Shown: positions 9,417 through 19,549 of the stretch, one piece after another
How positions within the stretch are numbered: the first letter of the stretch is position 1
Layout of the letters: the number at the start of each line of letters is the position of its first letter
Translations under genes and position numbers: made by a program
Notes under the pieces: model-generated
What the model was told of the DNA's origin: nothing
Databases searched by the model: none
The model's input: only the letters and a program-made list of their open reading frames with translations
DNA from: Alcanivoracaceae bacterium
Lineage (GTDB): Bacteria > Pseudomonadota > Gammaproteobacteria > Pseudomonadales > Alcanivoracaceae
Direction of reading: 5' to 3'
Assembly (NCBI GenBank): GCA_029213045.1
Contig: JARGPN010000016.1
Span: forward strand, 62,001-126,000
DNA: 64,000 nt

Positions 9417-11300
9417 TTACTGATTAAAGTGCTGCTCCACGCGAAATACGGCGGTGCTGCCACTGACTTCATTACCAACGATCAGCAGCGCTTCTCCGTT
9501 CGGGGCATCGGCGGCGGAGATAAAGTGCAGGCCTTCTGGGCCTAGGTCGCCAACCGTGGCCAGAATCGTCGAAGGATCTTCGGTATCCCACTCTTCTCTG
9601 CTATTGAGGTAATCCTGAAACTGAGGCGCTGCGGGATTGGTAATGTCATACACCAACACGCCGCCCATGCGCTCAAGCCCAACGAAGGCAAAGGTTTTAC
9701 TACCGATCGTGCCGACGGCTAAGCCTTCAGGTTCTGGCCCCTTGTTGTCGCTGCGGTTATCGAGGGTATCGCCCTCTTCGTGGTTGGCATTGAAATAGTC
9801 AGCACAGTTAATGTTGCGCATTGAACCGAGTTTGCATTCCTCGCTGGCGAGAAAGGATTCAATTGCATCGCCGGAATCCCACACTAAGGCACCATCCTCA
9901 TCCCAAATGGAAAACGAACGACCACCGTAAGAATAAAGCGCGTCATACATAATCCGATCACCGGATGAGTCTTCAACACCCGCCGCGGTGTACATCACTG
10001 GCGCACCCATTTCGTCCACTTGGTAACCCATGGTCCAAGTAATATTTAAGCGGCCAAAATGTTCATCGTCACGGCAACCCATTGGATCACCGGCCACCGC
10101 GCCGCAGTAGCCAAACACGCTTGGATTCAGCAGCGCGCCCGCCGAAATTTCTCTCAGTTGCGCAGGCAAATCGTCGCCACAACGGCGATCAAATCCGCTT
10201 TTATGAACTAAATGCTTAATGCGAAATTCTTCAACAAATCCTTTGCTGGTGTCGCCGTCGCAAGGCGTCGCATTTTCAGTCCCCCAATAAGCGGGAGTAT
10301 CTTCACCCCACGCGCGGGCATCGCCCTCATTGGCGGTGACTAAATACGTCGCACCGTTCACATCATAGGAAACAATACTGTCCGGCAAATACAAACCGCG
10401 CAGCCCCGCGAACGTTGCAATGCCCGGCGCGCCGTCTTCGTCATTGGCATCCAATCCGTTCCCCGCGACACCGTGATCTTTGTAACCCAATGGAAAAATA
10501 TCGGTGATTTGCGCGGTGCCAATATCGACTTTGGCAATCGCGTTATTTTCTTGCAGTGTCACCCACGCGGTCGTGCTGTCTGCGGAGACCGCGATATATT
10601 CAGGTTCCATGTCTTGGGCAACGGTGGCGTTCGGACCATAAACACGAACACCGGACGCACGTAACGCATTAATTTGTGCGTTGTACGAAGTGAAAGTCGC
10701 TGTTGTAACCACCAGATCCAGAGGATTGGTAACATCGACCACGCTGACCGAGCCTTCAGGGTCAACAGAATAGTCATCGCTAGGCTCACCCTCGTTGGCA
10801 AGCAAAATGTAATGACCGTCAGGCGTAAAGGTCACCATATCCGGCTGCGCGCCAATTTGCGCATAGTCCAATATTTCCAAATCTTCCGCGCTGTAAACCG
10901 CCACGTATCCTGGATCCGTTTTATTCGTTGCCTGCACTGCCAGCGCGACTAAACCGTCTTTCACCGCAACACTATTTACGTCCAAATTTGCTGCGATATC
11001 GTCTGCGGAAAGCGTATCAATTAGCGACGGATTTGCGGGGTCAGACAAGTCCAACACATCAACCAATCCCGCCTGCGCGTTGACCACAAACGCTCGCTGC
11101 GTTACGGCATCATACGCGGTAATTTCTGCTGCGCTGGCGCCGAAAGTGTTAGACGAATAACGACCCAACCACGTTAGCGTGATGGAATCGGGCGTGGCGA
11201 TCCCTCCACTTGATGAATCGTCGCTATCGCTCTTGCCGCCGCATCCCGTTATGGCGACTGCCACCATCAAGGCGCAGGCGTATTTTTGTAGATCATGCAT
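9417..11300 (-). CDS. Choice-of-anchor-I family lipoprotein
   Basis: A 627-residue predicted lipoprotein. The open frame extends to 11486, but the ATG at 11298-11300 gives a clean type II signal peptide with lipobox ITGC (lipidated cysteine about residue 20), followed by a Ser/Asp/Gly-rich linker, and has a GGGGG site upstream. The body is beta-propeller-like, with repeated segments such as VDVLDLSDPANP, VSVVDVTNPLD and VLVYDITNPAAP, and GPEPEGLAVG near the end. These mark the choice-of-anchor-I family, formerly labelled alkaline-phosphatase-like. No catalytic metal site is obvious. Likely a membrane- or surface-attached protein; the function is unknown. Confidence 0.82.
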   Translation of the reverse strand: MHDLQKYACALMVAVAITGCGGKSDSDDSSSGGIATPDSITLTWLGRYSSNTFGASAAEITAYDAVTQRAFVVNAQAGLVDVLDLSDPANPSLIDTLSADDIAANLDVNSVAVKDGLVALAVQATNKTDPGYVAVYSAEDLEILDYAQIGAQPDMVTFTPDGHYILLANEGEPSDDYSVDPEGSVSVVDVTNPLDLVVTTATFTSYNAQINALRASGVRVYGPNATVAQDMEPEYIAVSADSTTAWVTLQENNAIAKVDIGTAQITDIFPLGYKDHGVAGNGLDANDEDGAPGIATFAGLRGLYLPDSIVSYDVNGATYLVTANEGDARAWGEDTPAYWGTENATPCDGDTSKGFVEEFRIKHLVHKSGFDRRCGDDLPAQLREISAGALLNPSVFGYCGAVAGDPMGCRDDEHFGRLNITWTMGYQVDEMGAPVMYTAAGVEDSSGDRIMYDALYSYGGRSFSIWDEDGALVWDSGDAIESFLASEECKLGSMRNINCADYFNANHEEGDTLDNRSDNKGPEPEGLAVGTIGSKTFAFVGLERMGGVLVYDITNPAAPQFQDYLNSREEWDTEDPSTILATVGDLGPEGLHFISAADAPNGEALLIVGNEVSGSTAVFRVEQHFNQ

Positions 11301-11380
11301 TGGAACCCCCAAACTTATCGTTGAAATAAGCGAGCGGTTATACCGAGAGAACGTTGCTGAATTGTGGAAGAAACACTTCA

Positions 11381-11397
11381 TTTGCATGTCATGCAAA
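11381..11397. promoter_or_regulatory. 17-base palindrome upstream of the lipoprotein gene
   Basis: TTTGCATG-T-CATGCAAA is a perfect inverted repeat about 80 bases upstream of the lipoprotein start, in the space shared with divergent xseB. Its form fits a dimeric regulator site. No regulator is identified. Confidence 0.45.
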
Positions 11398-11574
11398 GTT
11401 TGCTTAAGACAATTCTTTCTCTCCCCCAACACGGAAAGGCGCCATCGAAAGCAGAAAATCAGCGCAATAGTGTTTATCCTTGTCATGATTCACGTCGTCG
11501 CAGGTTCAGACACACGGCCAATTGACGTCATCGCAGTCGAACATTAGTGTTCGCCCACCGCACAGGGAGCTCCC

Positions 11575-11814
11575 ATGGCCAAAAAAGCAGTAGCCGTTCC
11601 GAACCTCGAAAAAACGCTCGAAACACTAGAGACCCTCGTGGAAAAAATGGAATCCGGTGATTTGTCTCTGGAAGAATCTTTGCAAGCTTTTGAACAAGGC
11701 GTGCGCCTAACGCGGGAAGCTCAACAAGCCCTGCAAGCCGCCGAGCAAAAAGTGCGTATCCTTCTTAAAGACGAAGCAGAACCAGAAGCCTTTCAGCCTG
11801 ACGACGCCGACTAA
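11575..11814 (+). CDS. xseB: Exodeoxyribonuclease VII small subunit
   Basis: The 79-residue small subunit of exonuclease VII, which degrades single-stranded DNA with XseA. The sequence has the family pattern FEKTLETLE...[19 protein letters not shown] (here [19 protein letters not shown]) and a helical hairpin build with an acidic tail. The ATG at 11575 follows AGGGAG. It is the first gene of the common xseB-ispA-dxs operon, 32 bases before ispA. xseA is not in the window. Confidence 0.95.
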   Translation: MAKKAVAVPNLEKTLETLETLVEKMESGDLSLEESLQAFEQGVRLTREAQQALQAAEQKVRILLKDEAEPEAFQPDDAD

Positions 11815-11846
11815 GTTGTCTAGGCAATGCTCACCAACGAGACACC

Positions 11847-12764
11847 ATGACAACGAGCCAAGATTCAATCGACCAGACGCCGCAACTCAGCGCCTTGATG
11901 GCCAACAGCCGCGAGCGTGTTGAAGCTGCTTTGCAATCGTTGCTACCCAGCAGCACCAGCGCCTCTAAGCGGCTCGCCGATGCAATGCGCTACGCCGCCA
12001 CTGGCGGTGGCAAGCGCGTGCGGCCTATTTTGGTGTACGCCGCCTGCAAACTCGCTGGAGGCAAAGACGAACAGGCCGACGTGCCGGCCGCCGCGATTGA
12101 GTTAGTGCATGCGTATTCGTTGGTGCACGATGACCTGCCCGCCATGGATGACGATGATTTACGTCGCGGGCAACCGACCTGTCACCGCGCCTTTGACGAA
12201 GCCACCGCGATATTGGCGGGCGACACTCTGCATACTCTTGCCTTTGAATTACTTGCTCTACGCGGCAGCTTTAGTGCCGAACAGCGCGTCGACATGATTG
12301 CCACGCTTTGCCAAGCAGCGGGCGCAGACGGCATGGCGGCCGGCCAAATGCAGGACATGCTGGGCCACGGACAACAAATGACACTGGCCGCGCTGGAAGA
12401 AATGCATTACCTAAAGACCGGCAGGCTGATTACCGCTGCCCTGCTTATTGGACGCACCGCGGCGGGTAACAAGGACGCATCGCTAGGCCACGCACTGCGG
12501 GAATACGGCGACGCCATCGGCCTCGCCTTCCAAATTCAGGACGACATCCTCGATGTCACCGCAGGCACGGAACAGCTCGGCAAACCGAGCGGCTCCGACG
12601 AAAAGCACGGAAAAAGCACCTTCCCAGGCCTCATCGGCCTTGAAGCCAGCCGTCAGCGCGCGAACGATTTATGCGAACGCGCCTGTGCAGCCCTGTCTGA
12701 CTATGGCCCCGCGGCAGAGGCGCTAATCACGTTGGCCCGCTACGTTGTGCAACGTCAGCACTAA
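11847..12764 (+). CDS. ispA: Farnesyl diphosphate synthase IspA
   Basis: Condenses dimethylallyl and isopentenyl diphosphates to geranyl and then farnesyl diphosphate. The 305-residue all-helical prenyltransferase carries the first Asp-rich motif DDLPAMDDDD at about residues 94-103 and the second, QDDILD, at about 231-236. GGGKRVRP near residue 52 binds isopentenyl diphosphate. Middle gene of xseB-ispA-dxs; its product depends on precursors made through Dxs. Confidence 0.96.
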   Translation: MTTSQDSIDQTPQLSALMANSRERVEAALQSLLPSSTSASKRLADAMRYAATGGGKRVRPILVYAACKLAGGKDEQADVPAAAIELVHAYSLVHDDLPAMDDDDLRRGQPTCHRAFDEATAILAGDTLHTLAFELLALRGSFSAEQRVDMIATLCQAAGADGMAAGQMQDMLGHGQQMTLAALEEMHYLKTGRLITAALLIGRTAAGNKDASLGHALREYGDAIGLAFQIQDDILDVTAGTEQLGKPSGSDEKHGKSTFPGLIGLEASRQRANDLCERACAALSDYGPAAEALITLARYVVQRQH

Positions 12765-12840
12765 CATGTTTCCCTTTTCACACTGAAACCCGCTCCCTAA
12801 CACCGTATACTAGGCGCCCTGCTCGGGAATCACGTGGACC

Positions 12841-14763
12841 ATGCAAAAAAGTTTTAAGGATATACCTCTGACCCGTCCGGCGACTCCGCTGCTGGACACC
12901 CTCGACACGCCGGATAAATTGCGTGCGCTGGGCCGTGACCGACTGGAACAAGTTGTCGACGAATTGCGCGCCTATTTACTGTGGTCAGTTGGTCGAAGTG
13001 GCGGGCATTTTGGTGCAGGACTGGGTGTGGTCGAGCTAACTGTCGCCCTGCACTATTTATATGACACACCAGACGATCGCCTAGTGTGGGATGTCGGCCA
13101 TCAATGTTATCCACACAAAATTCTCACCGGTCGGCGCGAACAAATGCCAACCATTCGCCAACAGCACAGTCTTTCCGGTTTCCCGAACCGCGCCGAATCT
13201 GAATTCGATACCTTCGGTGTGGGCCATTCATCAACATCCATTAGTGCAGCCCTTGGTATGGCACTTGGCGCGGAAATGGCGGGGTCATCACGACGCGCGG
13301 TGGCGATTATCGGCGACGGCGCAATGACCGCCGGCCAAGCGTTCGAAGCGTTAAACCACGCGGCTCATACACGCTCAAACTTATTGGTGATTTTGAACGA
13401 CAACAATATGTCGATCAGCCATAACGTTGGCGGCTTAGCGAATTATTTTGCGCGCATTTGGGCTAGCAAAAGTTATATCGCGTTACGAGAAGGCGGCAAG
13501 AAAGTACTGTCCGCCATGCCCACCGCATGGGACTTTTTACGCCGCACCGAAGAAAGCATGAAGAACATGGTGAGCCCAGATGCCCTGTTCGAATCCATTG
13601 GCTTTAATTACATCGGCCCGCTTGATGGCCACGATGTAAATGAACTGGTCAGCACCATTGGCAATATTCGCGACCTTAACGGCCCGCAGCTTTTGCATAT
13701 TTACACGACTAAAGGCAAAGGCTTTGCGCCCGCAGAAGCTGATCCGATTGGCTACCATGCGATTAATAAAATCGAACCGAAATCAAAAGTTGAAGTGGCG
13801 GCACCCAAGAAACCGAGTGGACCTAAGTACCAAGATATTTTTGGTCAGTGGCTCTGCGACATGGCGGAGAAAGACAATCGCCTAGTGGCCATTACACCTG
13901 CCATGTGTGAAGGCTCGGGCATGTTGAAGTTTTCTCAACAATTCCCAACGCGCTTTCATGATGTTGCCATTTGCGAACAGCATGCAGTCACGCTTGCAGC
14001 GGGCATCGCCTGCGAAAAGCAAAAACCCGTTGTAGCGATTTATTCGACTTTTTTACAACGTGCTTACGATCAATTAATTCACGATGTCGCACTGCAAAAT
14101 CTAGACGTTACGTTTGGCTTGGACCGCGCCGGCATTGTTGGCGAAGATGGTGCCACCCATGGCGGCGTTTTTGACATCGGCTACCTGCGTTGCGTCCCAA
14201 ATTTGATTCTCGCCGCGCCGTCCGATGAAAACGAATGTCGTCAGCTTTTGTATACCTGTTATGAACACGTCGGCCCGTCGGCGGTGCGCTATCCACGCGG
14301 CACTGGCCCCGGCGTGGTCATTGACGAAGCCATGACTGCACTACCCATTGGCAAAAGCATAGAAAAACGTCGCGGCGCTCAAGTTGCGATTTTATCTTTT
14401 GGGGTTTTGTTGCCTGCAGCGATGCAAGCGGCGGAAGCACTGAATGCGACCGTCATTGATATGCGCTGGGTCAAACCCATAGATGAAGCAGCCCTTATCG
14501 AACTTGCACGTACACACGATCTATTCGTAACGCTCGAAGATCACCAGCGCATGACCGGCGCAGGCTCTGCGGTAAATGAGTTTGTACACAGCCAAGAACT
14601 GCCTGTACATGTGCTGAATCTAGGGTTGCCAGACCAGTTCGTTGATCACGGCAAACGGGAAGCCTTGTTGCAACAACTCGGGCTAGACGCCGCTGGCATT
14701 GAAGCAAGCATTCGCGCGCGGACCCGGCAGTTAGATTTACCAGTGAGAAATACCGCACTTTAA
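12841..14763 (+). CDS. dxs: 1-deoxy-D-xylulose-5-phosphate synthase
   Basis: Catalyses the thiamine-diphosphate-dependent condensation of pyruvate and glyceraldehyde 3-phosphate, the entry step of the MEP isoprenoid pathway. The 640-residue length is standard. The thiamine-diphosphate motif is [17 protein letters not shown] (about residues 157-173, continuing to NDNNMS); GHSSTS and [15 protein letters not shown] are substrate-region signatures, and [12 protein letters not shown] the transketolase-like central domain. It follows ispA by 76 bases in the same operon. Confidence 0.97.
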   Translation: MQKSFKDIPLTRPATPLLDTLDTPDKLRALGRDRLEQVVDELRAYLLWSVGRSGGHFGAGLGVVELTVALHYLYDTPDDRLVWDVGHQCYPHKILTGRREQMPTIRQQHSLSGFPNRAESEFDTFGVGHSSTSISAALGMALGAEMAGSSRRAVAIIGDGAMTAGQAFEALNHAAHTRSNLLVILNDNNMSISHNVGGLANYFARIWASKSYIALREGGKKVLSAMPTAWDFLRRTEESMKNMVSPDALFESIGFNYIGPLDGHDVNELVSTIGNIRDLNGPQLLHIYTTKGKGFAPAEADPIGYHAINKIEPKSKVEVAAPKKPSGPKYQDIFGQWLCDMAEKDNRLVAITPAMCEGSGMLKFSQQFPTRFHDVAICEQHAVTLAAGIACEKQKPVVAIYSTFLQRAYDQLIHDVALQNLDVTFGLDRAGIVGEDGATHGGVFDIGYLRCVPNLILAAPSDENECRQLLYTCYEHVGPSAVRYPRGTGPGVVIDEAMTALPIGKSIEKRRGAQVAILSFGVLLPAAMQAAEALNATVIDMRWVKPIDEAALIELARTHDLFVTLEDHQRMTGAGSAVNEFVHSQELPVHVLNLGLPDQFVDHGKREALLQQLGLDAAGIEASIRARTRQLDLPVRNTAL

Positions 14764-14766
14764 TAT

Positions 14767-14810
14767 GTTTGCTCGCGAGACGTCGAAATCCGCATGAGTT
14801 GCGAGCAAAC
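14767..14810. repeat. 10-base inverted repeat in the dxs / diguanylate cyclase gap
   Basis: GTTTGCTCGC (14767-14776) and GCGAGCAAAC (14801-14810) are perfect inverted copies 24 bases apart, just after the dxs stop and between convergent genes. Possibly a shared transcription-end structure; no clear T-run. Confidence 0.45.
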
Positions 14811-14875
14811 TTCCACAAAAAACATGATCAATAATTAAAACAGCTCACCGCTAATATTGCGCAAGCCTCGCAAAA

Positions 14876-16123
14876 CTATAGCAGCGTTTCGGAACTTACC
14901 CAGCGATCACGGCCCTGCTCTTTTGCTCGATAGAGTGCTCTGTCCGCCGCGCTTAGCAATGCATCCATGCCTAAATCCGGTGACGGCATCACCGTCGCAA
15001 TTCCCGCACTTACCGTGACATAGTCAGCGCAATCAGACACTGCGTGCGCCATTTCCATGGCACGTACTTTCTCAAGAATTCGCGACGTTAGATGGCGTGC
15101 GGCCAAGTTATCTGTGTGCGGAAATAGCAGCACAAACTCTTCGCCTCCGTAGCGGGCGGCTAAATCCTGTGGACGTGCGGTGACAAATGAAATAGCGCGG
15201 GCAATCTCTTGCAAACATTGATCACCATTTTGATGTCCATAGTGATCGTTATAGCGTTTAAAAAAATCGACATCGAGCATCACCAGTGACAACGGGTGCA
15301 TTTCTCGAATACCCGTTCGCCAAGCCTTCTCAAACATGCGATCGAAGTAGCGGCGATTGGCCAAGCCCGTTAAGCCATCCAAAAATGAAAGCCGCTCTAA
15401 TTCATCGGCGAGCTGCTGAATGCGTTCGTTATCCAGCTCCAATAAACGCGACTGTAGAAATAATTTGCGGGTTCTCCGCTCGTCGCGGTAACGAAGTAAG
15501 GCGCCCAGCCCACTGCCACCAAGGAAGGTTGCAATACTCATATCCCAATTCATGGGCAAGTCGAATAACCACATCACGGGATAGGCGAGCATTCCAGATA
15601 CCGTGCCAGCGAGAAGCGCAAATTTAAATCGTAAATTAATGCCGAGATACACCAACAGCACGACAAAGACTGTGCCTTGGTGAATCAAGGTGCGCAGCGG
15701 CCCCTCTGTCAACAAGGAGGGATGCAGCACCGCATAGAACACACAAAGCCCTGCCAGCGCGGTGATGTATTTTTGGTACTGCGCGCGAACTTGCTCGCTA
15801 AATGACAGCAACCAACCACCGAGAATAAAAATAAGAAAGACAGAATAAGTGGCCGGCCAAATACCAAGTTGGTCGGTATTCACGGTGAACAGCACCGATG
15901 CACCGACCATCAAAAAGAGCCCCAGCGCCCAAATGATGGTACTACTGTAAGCGGCGGATGCCATTGCATCGTGAGACGTACAGAATTGGGTTTCCAGCGG
16001 TTCAGGCAGGGCCAACCACAAACCGCGACGTCGCAGTTGGGATTCAATCAATCGATACTCTCTCGCCTGACTGCCAGATTCTAGCGTGCGCGGGACCGAT
16101 TCTTCACGTAGGGACGGCTTCAT
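14876..16123 (-). CDS. Membrane diguanylate cyclase (GGDEF)
   Basis: Predicted to make cyclic di-GMP from two GTP. The 415-residue protein has a polar N-terminus, about six hydrophobic helices at roughly residues 65-210, a short helical linker (LLELDNERIQQLADELERL), and a GGDEF domain. The active-site signature is GGEEF at about 326-330, with the inhibitory site RPQD five residues before it, so it should be subject to product inhibition. The frame is open from a TTG at 16135; the ATG at 16121-16123 is preferred. The membrane domain is an unassigned sensor. It stands alone between dxs and pgpA. Confidence 0.92.
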   Translation of the reverse strand: MKPSLREESVPRTLESGSQAREYRLIESQLRRRGLWLALPEPLETQFCTSHDAMASAAYSSTIIWALGLFLMVGASVLFTVNTDQLGIWPATYSVFLIFILGGWLLSFSEQVRAQYQKYITALAGLCVFYAVLHPSLLTEGPLRTLIHQGTVFVVLLVYLGINLRFKFALLAGTVSGMLAYPVMWLFDLPMNWDMSIATFLGGSGLGALLRYRDERRTRKLFLQSRLLELDNERIQQLADELERLSFLDGLTGLANRRYFDRMFEKAWRTGIREMHPLSLVMLDVDFFKRYNDHYGHQNGDQCLQEIARAISFVTARPQDLAARYGGEEFVLLFPHTDNLAARHLTSRILEKVRAMEMAHAVSDCADYVTVSAGIATVMPSPDLGMDALLSAADRALYRAKEQGRDRWVSSETLL

Positions 16124-16362
16124 AACTCCATTCAAGCCTTAACGAAAAGGCTTATTCAAGCTGTCGAGCAGGATATTGGCAAAACGATATCACGGCAGAC
16201 AGATCACTTCCTTATGATGCGTACAGGCGGGGGATTCTCGCACGTGAACGGCAACCGCTGCACGACTTGCCCCGCACATTGTGCAAATTATTGCGTTAAT
16301 TAATCGAGCAGCTCAGCACGGATTTGAGCGCGCTTGTTAGCGAAACAGCCAGGGAACAAGTA

Positions 16363-16845
16363 TTACGCGAAACACCACAGCACCGCTTGCACGCATACCC
16401 ATGCATACACCGCAGCAAGGAGATCGTCGACCATAATACCCGTACCGCCTTCAACCTGCCGGTCCAGCCAACTGATTGGCCACGGCTTAGCAATGTCAAA
16501 GAGCCGGAAAAACAAAAAGCCCGCTATCATCGCCGTCCAACTGACCGGCACAAACAGCATCGTCAATAGAAAGCCGGCAATTTCATCCCATACAATGCCA
16601 GAGTGATCATGCACACCTAGGTCATCAGCCGTGCGCCCGCAAAGAAAAGGCCCCACCGCAATGACCACCACCAAGACAGTAAAATACACCCACAACGGTA
16701 ACTGCGCAGCCAAATACCAAATAGGGATAGCCGCCAAGGTGCCGAAGGTGCCCGGCGCTTTCGGCGATAAGCCACTGCCAAAACCAAATGCTAAAAAATG
16801 CACTGGGTTCTTCATGCTGGGTTTTTTATGAGGTTCTTGCTGCAT
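16363..16845 (-). CDS. pgpA: Phosphatidylglycerophosphatase A
   Basis: Removes phosphate from phosphatidylglycerophosphate in the inner membrane. About 160 residues from the ATG at 16843-16845; a TTG ten codons upstream (16875) is an alternative start. The family signature is clear: GSGLSPKAPGTFGTLAAIP near the N-terminus, DEIAGFLLTM in the middle and PWPISWLDR plus GGTGIMVDD near the end. Hydrophobic helices separate these motifs. It follows thiL closely and forms the tail of the rib-nus-thiL-pgpA gene order. Confidence 0.93.
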   Translation of the reverse strand: MQQEPHKKPSMKNPVHFLAFGFGSGLSPKAPGTFGTLAAIPIWYLAAQLPLWVYFTVLVVVIAVGPFLCGRTADDLGVHDHSGIVWDEIAGFLLTMLFVPVSWTAMIAGFLFFRLFDIAKPWPISWLDRQVEGGTGIMVDDLLAAVYAWVCVQAVLWCFA

Positions 16846-16884
16846 AGTTTTCTCACTACTCACGTATCGACCCAAACGGATTAA

Positions 16885-17817
16885 TTAGAAATGCGTCCAG
16901 CCTTTAACGTTAACGTCTATGGGCGCGCCGTTTTCATCTAAAACACGCAAACCCGATTCCGTTGTCACGCGACCAATTTCATAACAACCTTGTGGCACAT
17001 TAAACATCGACGGCAAGGTAAACAATAACAGGTAGTCATCACCGCCAGACAATTGCGCCTTTTGGCGGATATCCATGTCCGGCTCGCTTTCAATCGCAGT
17101 GGAGTTCGGCAAACTCGACAATTTAATGATGGCGCCTGGTGCTTGCGCGACACCTCTCCCACTCTCATCAAGGATGTGCTGCAAATCAGCCAGTAATCCA
17201 TCGGAAATATCAATGCAGGCGCTCGCCATGCCTCGTAACTTTTTCCCTAACTTCATTTGCGGCCGCGGACGTGTGAAGCTCGCCACTGCATCACCGTCAC
17301 GGACACCCGCTTGCCACTGTCGCAATCCCAACGCCGCCTCACCGGGTACGCCACCAATGCATATACGATCCCCCGTGCGCGCACCGCTGCGCAATAACGC
17401 GCGGCCCGCCCGTACCTCGCCAGTGGCTTGCACGGTAATCTGCAAAGCGCCGCGCACCATATCGCCGCCTACTAATGTGATGCCTTCTTCTTGTGCTAAC
17501 GCATAAAAGCCTTCACAAAATTCCTTGAGCCAGTGCTCATCGGCCTCGGGCAAAGAAAGACTCAATAAACACCAGCGCGGCACCGCACCCATTGCGGCGA
17601 GATCGGAAAGATTCACCGCCAGACTGCGCCAACCAATATCAAACGCGGAAAAATCTTCGGGGAAATGTCGGCCACTCACCAGCGTGTCCATGGTCATCAC
17701 CAACTGGCAGCCTTCAGACGGCTGCAACACTGCCGCATCGTCTCCCGGACCGATTAATACGCCAGGACCTTTGCCCTGTGGCCGAAAAAAATGTTCGATT
17801 AACTGAAACTCATCCAT
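16885..17817 (-). CDS. thiL: Thiamine-monophosphate kinase
   Basis: Phosphorylates thiamine monophosphate to thiamine diphosphate, the last step of cofactor synthesis; the product is used by Dxs encoded nearby. The 310-residue protein has GPGDDAAVL (about residues 23-31), NLSDLAAMGAVPRW, GGDMVRG and DISDGLLADL, the metal and nucleotide signatures of the PurM/ThiL fold. It precedes pgpA by a few codons. A terminator after nusB and a 211-base gap suggest that thiL-pgpA has its own promoter here. Confidence 0.95.
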   Translation of the reverse strand: MDEFQLIEHFFRPQGKGPGVLIGPGDDAAVLQPSEGCQLVMTMDTLVSGRHFPEDFSAFDIGWRSLAVNLSDLAAMGAVPRWCLLSLSLPEADEHWLKEFCEGFYALAQEEGITLVGGDMVRGALQITVQATGEVRAGRALLRSGARTGDRICIGGVPGEAALGLRQWQAGVRDGDAVASFTRPRPQMKLGKKLRGMASACIDISDGLLADLQHILDESGRGVAQAPGAIIKLSSLPNSTAIESEPDMDIRQKAQLSGGDDYLLLFTLPSMFNVPQGCYEIGRVTTESGLRVLDENGAPIDVNVKGWTHF

Positions 17818-17933
17818 AGCTGCTCTAAGAAAACGTCCAATTTACGAAGACATTTCGTCAACTGCACTGCAGCGACGCATCGAAGATCAAGGATACCGTT
17901 GAGAATACGATTACGGGCGATGGGGAATCACAG

Positions 17934-17967
17934 TTTGCTAACGCGAAATAGTTTTGTTGTTAGCAAA
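17934..17967. repeat. 9-base inverted repeat upstream of thiL
   Basis: TTTGCTAAC (17934-17942) and GTTAGCAAA (17959-17967), perfect inverted copies with a 16-base loop, in the nusB-thiL gap. It may be an operator or leader hairpin for thiL. It does not match a TPP riboswitch in any way I can see. Confidence 0.45.
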
Positions 17968-17990
17968 TGTTCTGCTGAATCCCTTATACG

Positions 17991-18015
17991 AAAACCTCCG
18001 CAGGAAATGCGGAGG
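17991..18015 (-). terminator. Intrinsic terminator between nusB and thiL
   Basis: On the minus strand CCTCCGCA-TTTCC-TGCGGAGG is followed by TTTT, 14 bases after the nusB stop. The stem is perfect over eight pairs. Confidence 0.75.
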
Positions 18016-18028
18016 CCAATATTTCATT

Positions 18029-18478
18029 TTAACGTGGCGCTTGCTCTAAACGCCTAAACTTGCGCGCAAGTTTATCTAACACACCATTCACATATTTGAA
18101 CGAATCATCGGCACCAAATAATTTGGCCAGCTCGATGCCTTCGTTCAGCACAACTCGATACGGCACGTCTAAACGATGGATTAATTCGTAAGCACCAATG
18201 CGCAGAATAACTTTCTCCACCTGCGACAATTCGGCCACTTTTCGGTCCAGCGCGGGTTGCAACGCTTCATCAATAGTGTCGAGGTTCGCGGGCACACCAT
18301 GTAGCAGCTCGTGAAAATATTCACGGTCCACTTTTTTCATGTCGTTATCGGTGCGGAACTGAACTTCAATATCAGACAAGTCTGTTTTCGCGAGTTGCCA
18401 CTGATAAAGTGCCTGCAATGCAAAACGGCGCGCCTTGCGGCGCGCCGATGGCGTACTGTGATTAATGGGTTCATTCAT
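18029..18478 (-). CDS. nusB: Transcription antitermination factor NusB
   Basis: A 149-residue all-helical RNA-binding protein that, with NusE (S10), allows antitermination on rRNA operons. The start is taken as the ATG at 18476-18478 ([17 protein letters not shown]), four bases after the ribH stop. The open frame upstream overlaps ribH and is not real. Visible signatures are [13 protein letters not shown] and [12 protein letters not shown], followed by [18 protein letters not shown]. Coupled to ribH and followed by a terminator. Confidence 0.95.
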   Translation of the reverse strand: MNEPINHSTPSARRKARRFALQALYQWQLAKTDLSDIEVQFRTDNDMKKVDREYFHELLHGVPANLDTIDEALQPALDRKVAELSQVEKVILRIGAYELIHRLDVPYRVVLNEGIELAKLFGADDSFKYVNGVLDKLARKFRRLEQAPR

Positions 18479-18482
18479 CTGA

Positions 18483-18953
18483 TTAAAGCTGCTTAAACAA
18501 GCTGACCATTTCCATCGCTGTCTGGGCTGCTTCAGCGCCCTTATTGCCAGCTTTGGTGCCAGAGCGTTCGATCGCTTGCTCAATTGTATCAACGGTGAGA
18601 ACACCGAAAGTGATAGGAATGCCTGTGGCATTTTGTACGGACGCAATGCCCTTCGCTGCTTCGCCAGCAACATATTCAAAATGCGCAGTGCCGCCACGGA
18701 TAACCGCACCTAGGGTAATGATGGCATCGAACCCACCTTTGTCGGCAAGGCGCTTCGCTGCAACCGGAAGCTCCCATGCACCAGGCACGCGGAACACTTC
18801 GATATCTTTCGCTTTCACACCATGACGCACCAACGAATCAACCGCGCCTTCCAGCAAGGCTTCAACAACGAAGCTGTTAAAGCGCGCAACGACAATGGCG
18901 TAACGGCCGGCGGCATCGGTAAACAAGCCTTCAGTGACTTTGATGTCTTTCAT
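18483..18953 (-). CDS. ribH: 6,7-dimethyl-8-ribityllumazine synthase
   Basis: Condenses dihydroxybutanone phosphate with the ribityl-uracil intermediate to make lumazine, the penultimate step of riboflavin synthesis. The 156-residue length is standard. Signatures are [30 protein letters not shown] and [15 protein letters not shown], with the catalytic histidine in the last. In most relatives ribH directly follows ribB; here a 5.5 kb block with cioAB lies between ribBX and ribH, so ribH must have a separate promoter. Confidence 0.97.
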   Translation of the reverse strand: MKDIKVTEGLFTDAAGRYAIVVARFNSFVVEALLEGAVDSLVRHGVKAKDIEVFRVPGAWELPVAAKRLADKGGFDAIITLGAVIRGGTAHFEYVAGEAAKGIASVQNATGIPITFGVLTVDTIEQAIERSGTKAGNKGAEAAQTAMEMVSLFKQL

Positions 18954-19057
18954 AGCAAACCCTTTATAGACGAGCGCATTCGGTCGGCCCTAGGCCGAAG
19001 AGCGGCATATTCTAGCGGTTTGGGACGCCAGTTTCCTGCCTAATTTGCCGCAAATGG

Positions 19058-19477
19058 CTATTTGACGGTGATAGTGATCACTTCTGACGTCACTGGCGGC
19101 TGATGCGGGCGGTGCAACTGATCGCCCAGCAACAGCTGCAACGTGTGGGTGCCCGGCGTCAACTCTATGCTGGCCTCGGTTTGACCGCCGCCGAAGTGGC
19201 GATAATGCTCATTCGATGGCACCGGCTGATCTAGCGCAGGCAGCTTAGCATCGACAATCAAATGGTGGTGGCCCGTGTTCGCCTTTTCGACACCCGCGGG
19301 TGCGACGCCCATGCCAGAGAGTCCAAACTGTATGGTTACCGGGCTCGTCACTGTGTCACCGCTTTGCGGTGTAATGAAATAAACCTTTGCGCTCTCCGGT
19401 GCGACAGACGGTGCGGGCATCTCGGCGACAGCGACGCTGGCAAAACATGAACACAACAGAACCAATAAAGTACGCAT
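19058..19477 (-). CDS. Secreted DUF4399-family protein
   Basis: A 139-residue protein with a signal peptide (cleavage likely after VAVAE at about residues 15-19). The rest is a beta-rich domain with VYFITPQSGDTVTSPV, GHHHLIVD and GTHTLQLLLGDQLHRPH, typical of DUF4399 proteins. Several histidines are conserved, suggesting a possible metal role, but the function is unknown. It lies downstream of cioB behind a terminator. Confidence 0.85.
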   Translation of the reverse strand: MRTLLVLLCSCFASVAVAEMPAPSVAPESAKVYFITPQSGDTVTSPVTIQFGLSGMGVAPAGVEKANTGHHHLIVDAKLPALDQPVPSNEHYRHFGGGQTEASIELTPGTHTLQLLLGDQLHRPHQPPVTSEVITITVK

Positions 19478-19549
19478 ACGTTTCTCCTGTCCTTCCGGCG
19501 AGTCAGTGAATAGTAACGACGCTCAGTGTGAAGCAATTACCACTGGCGG

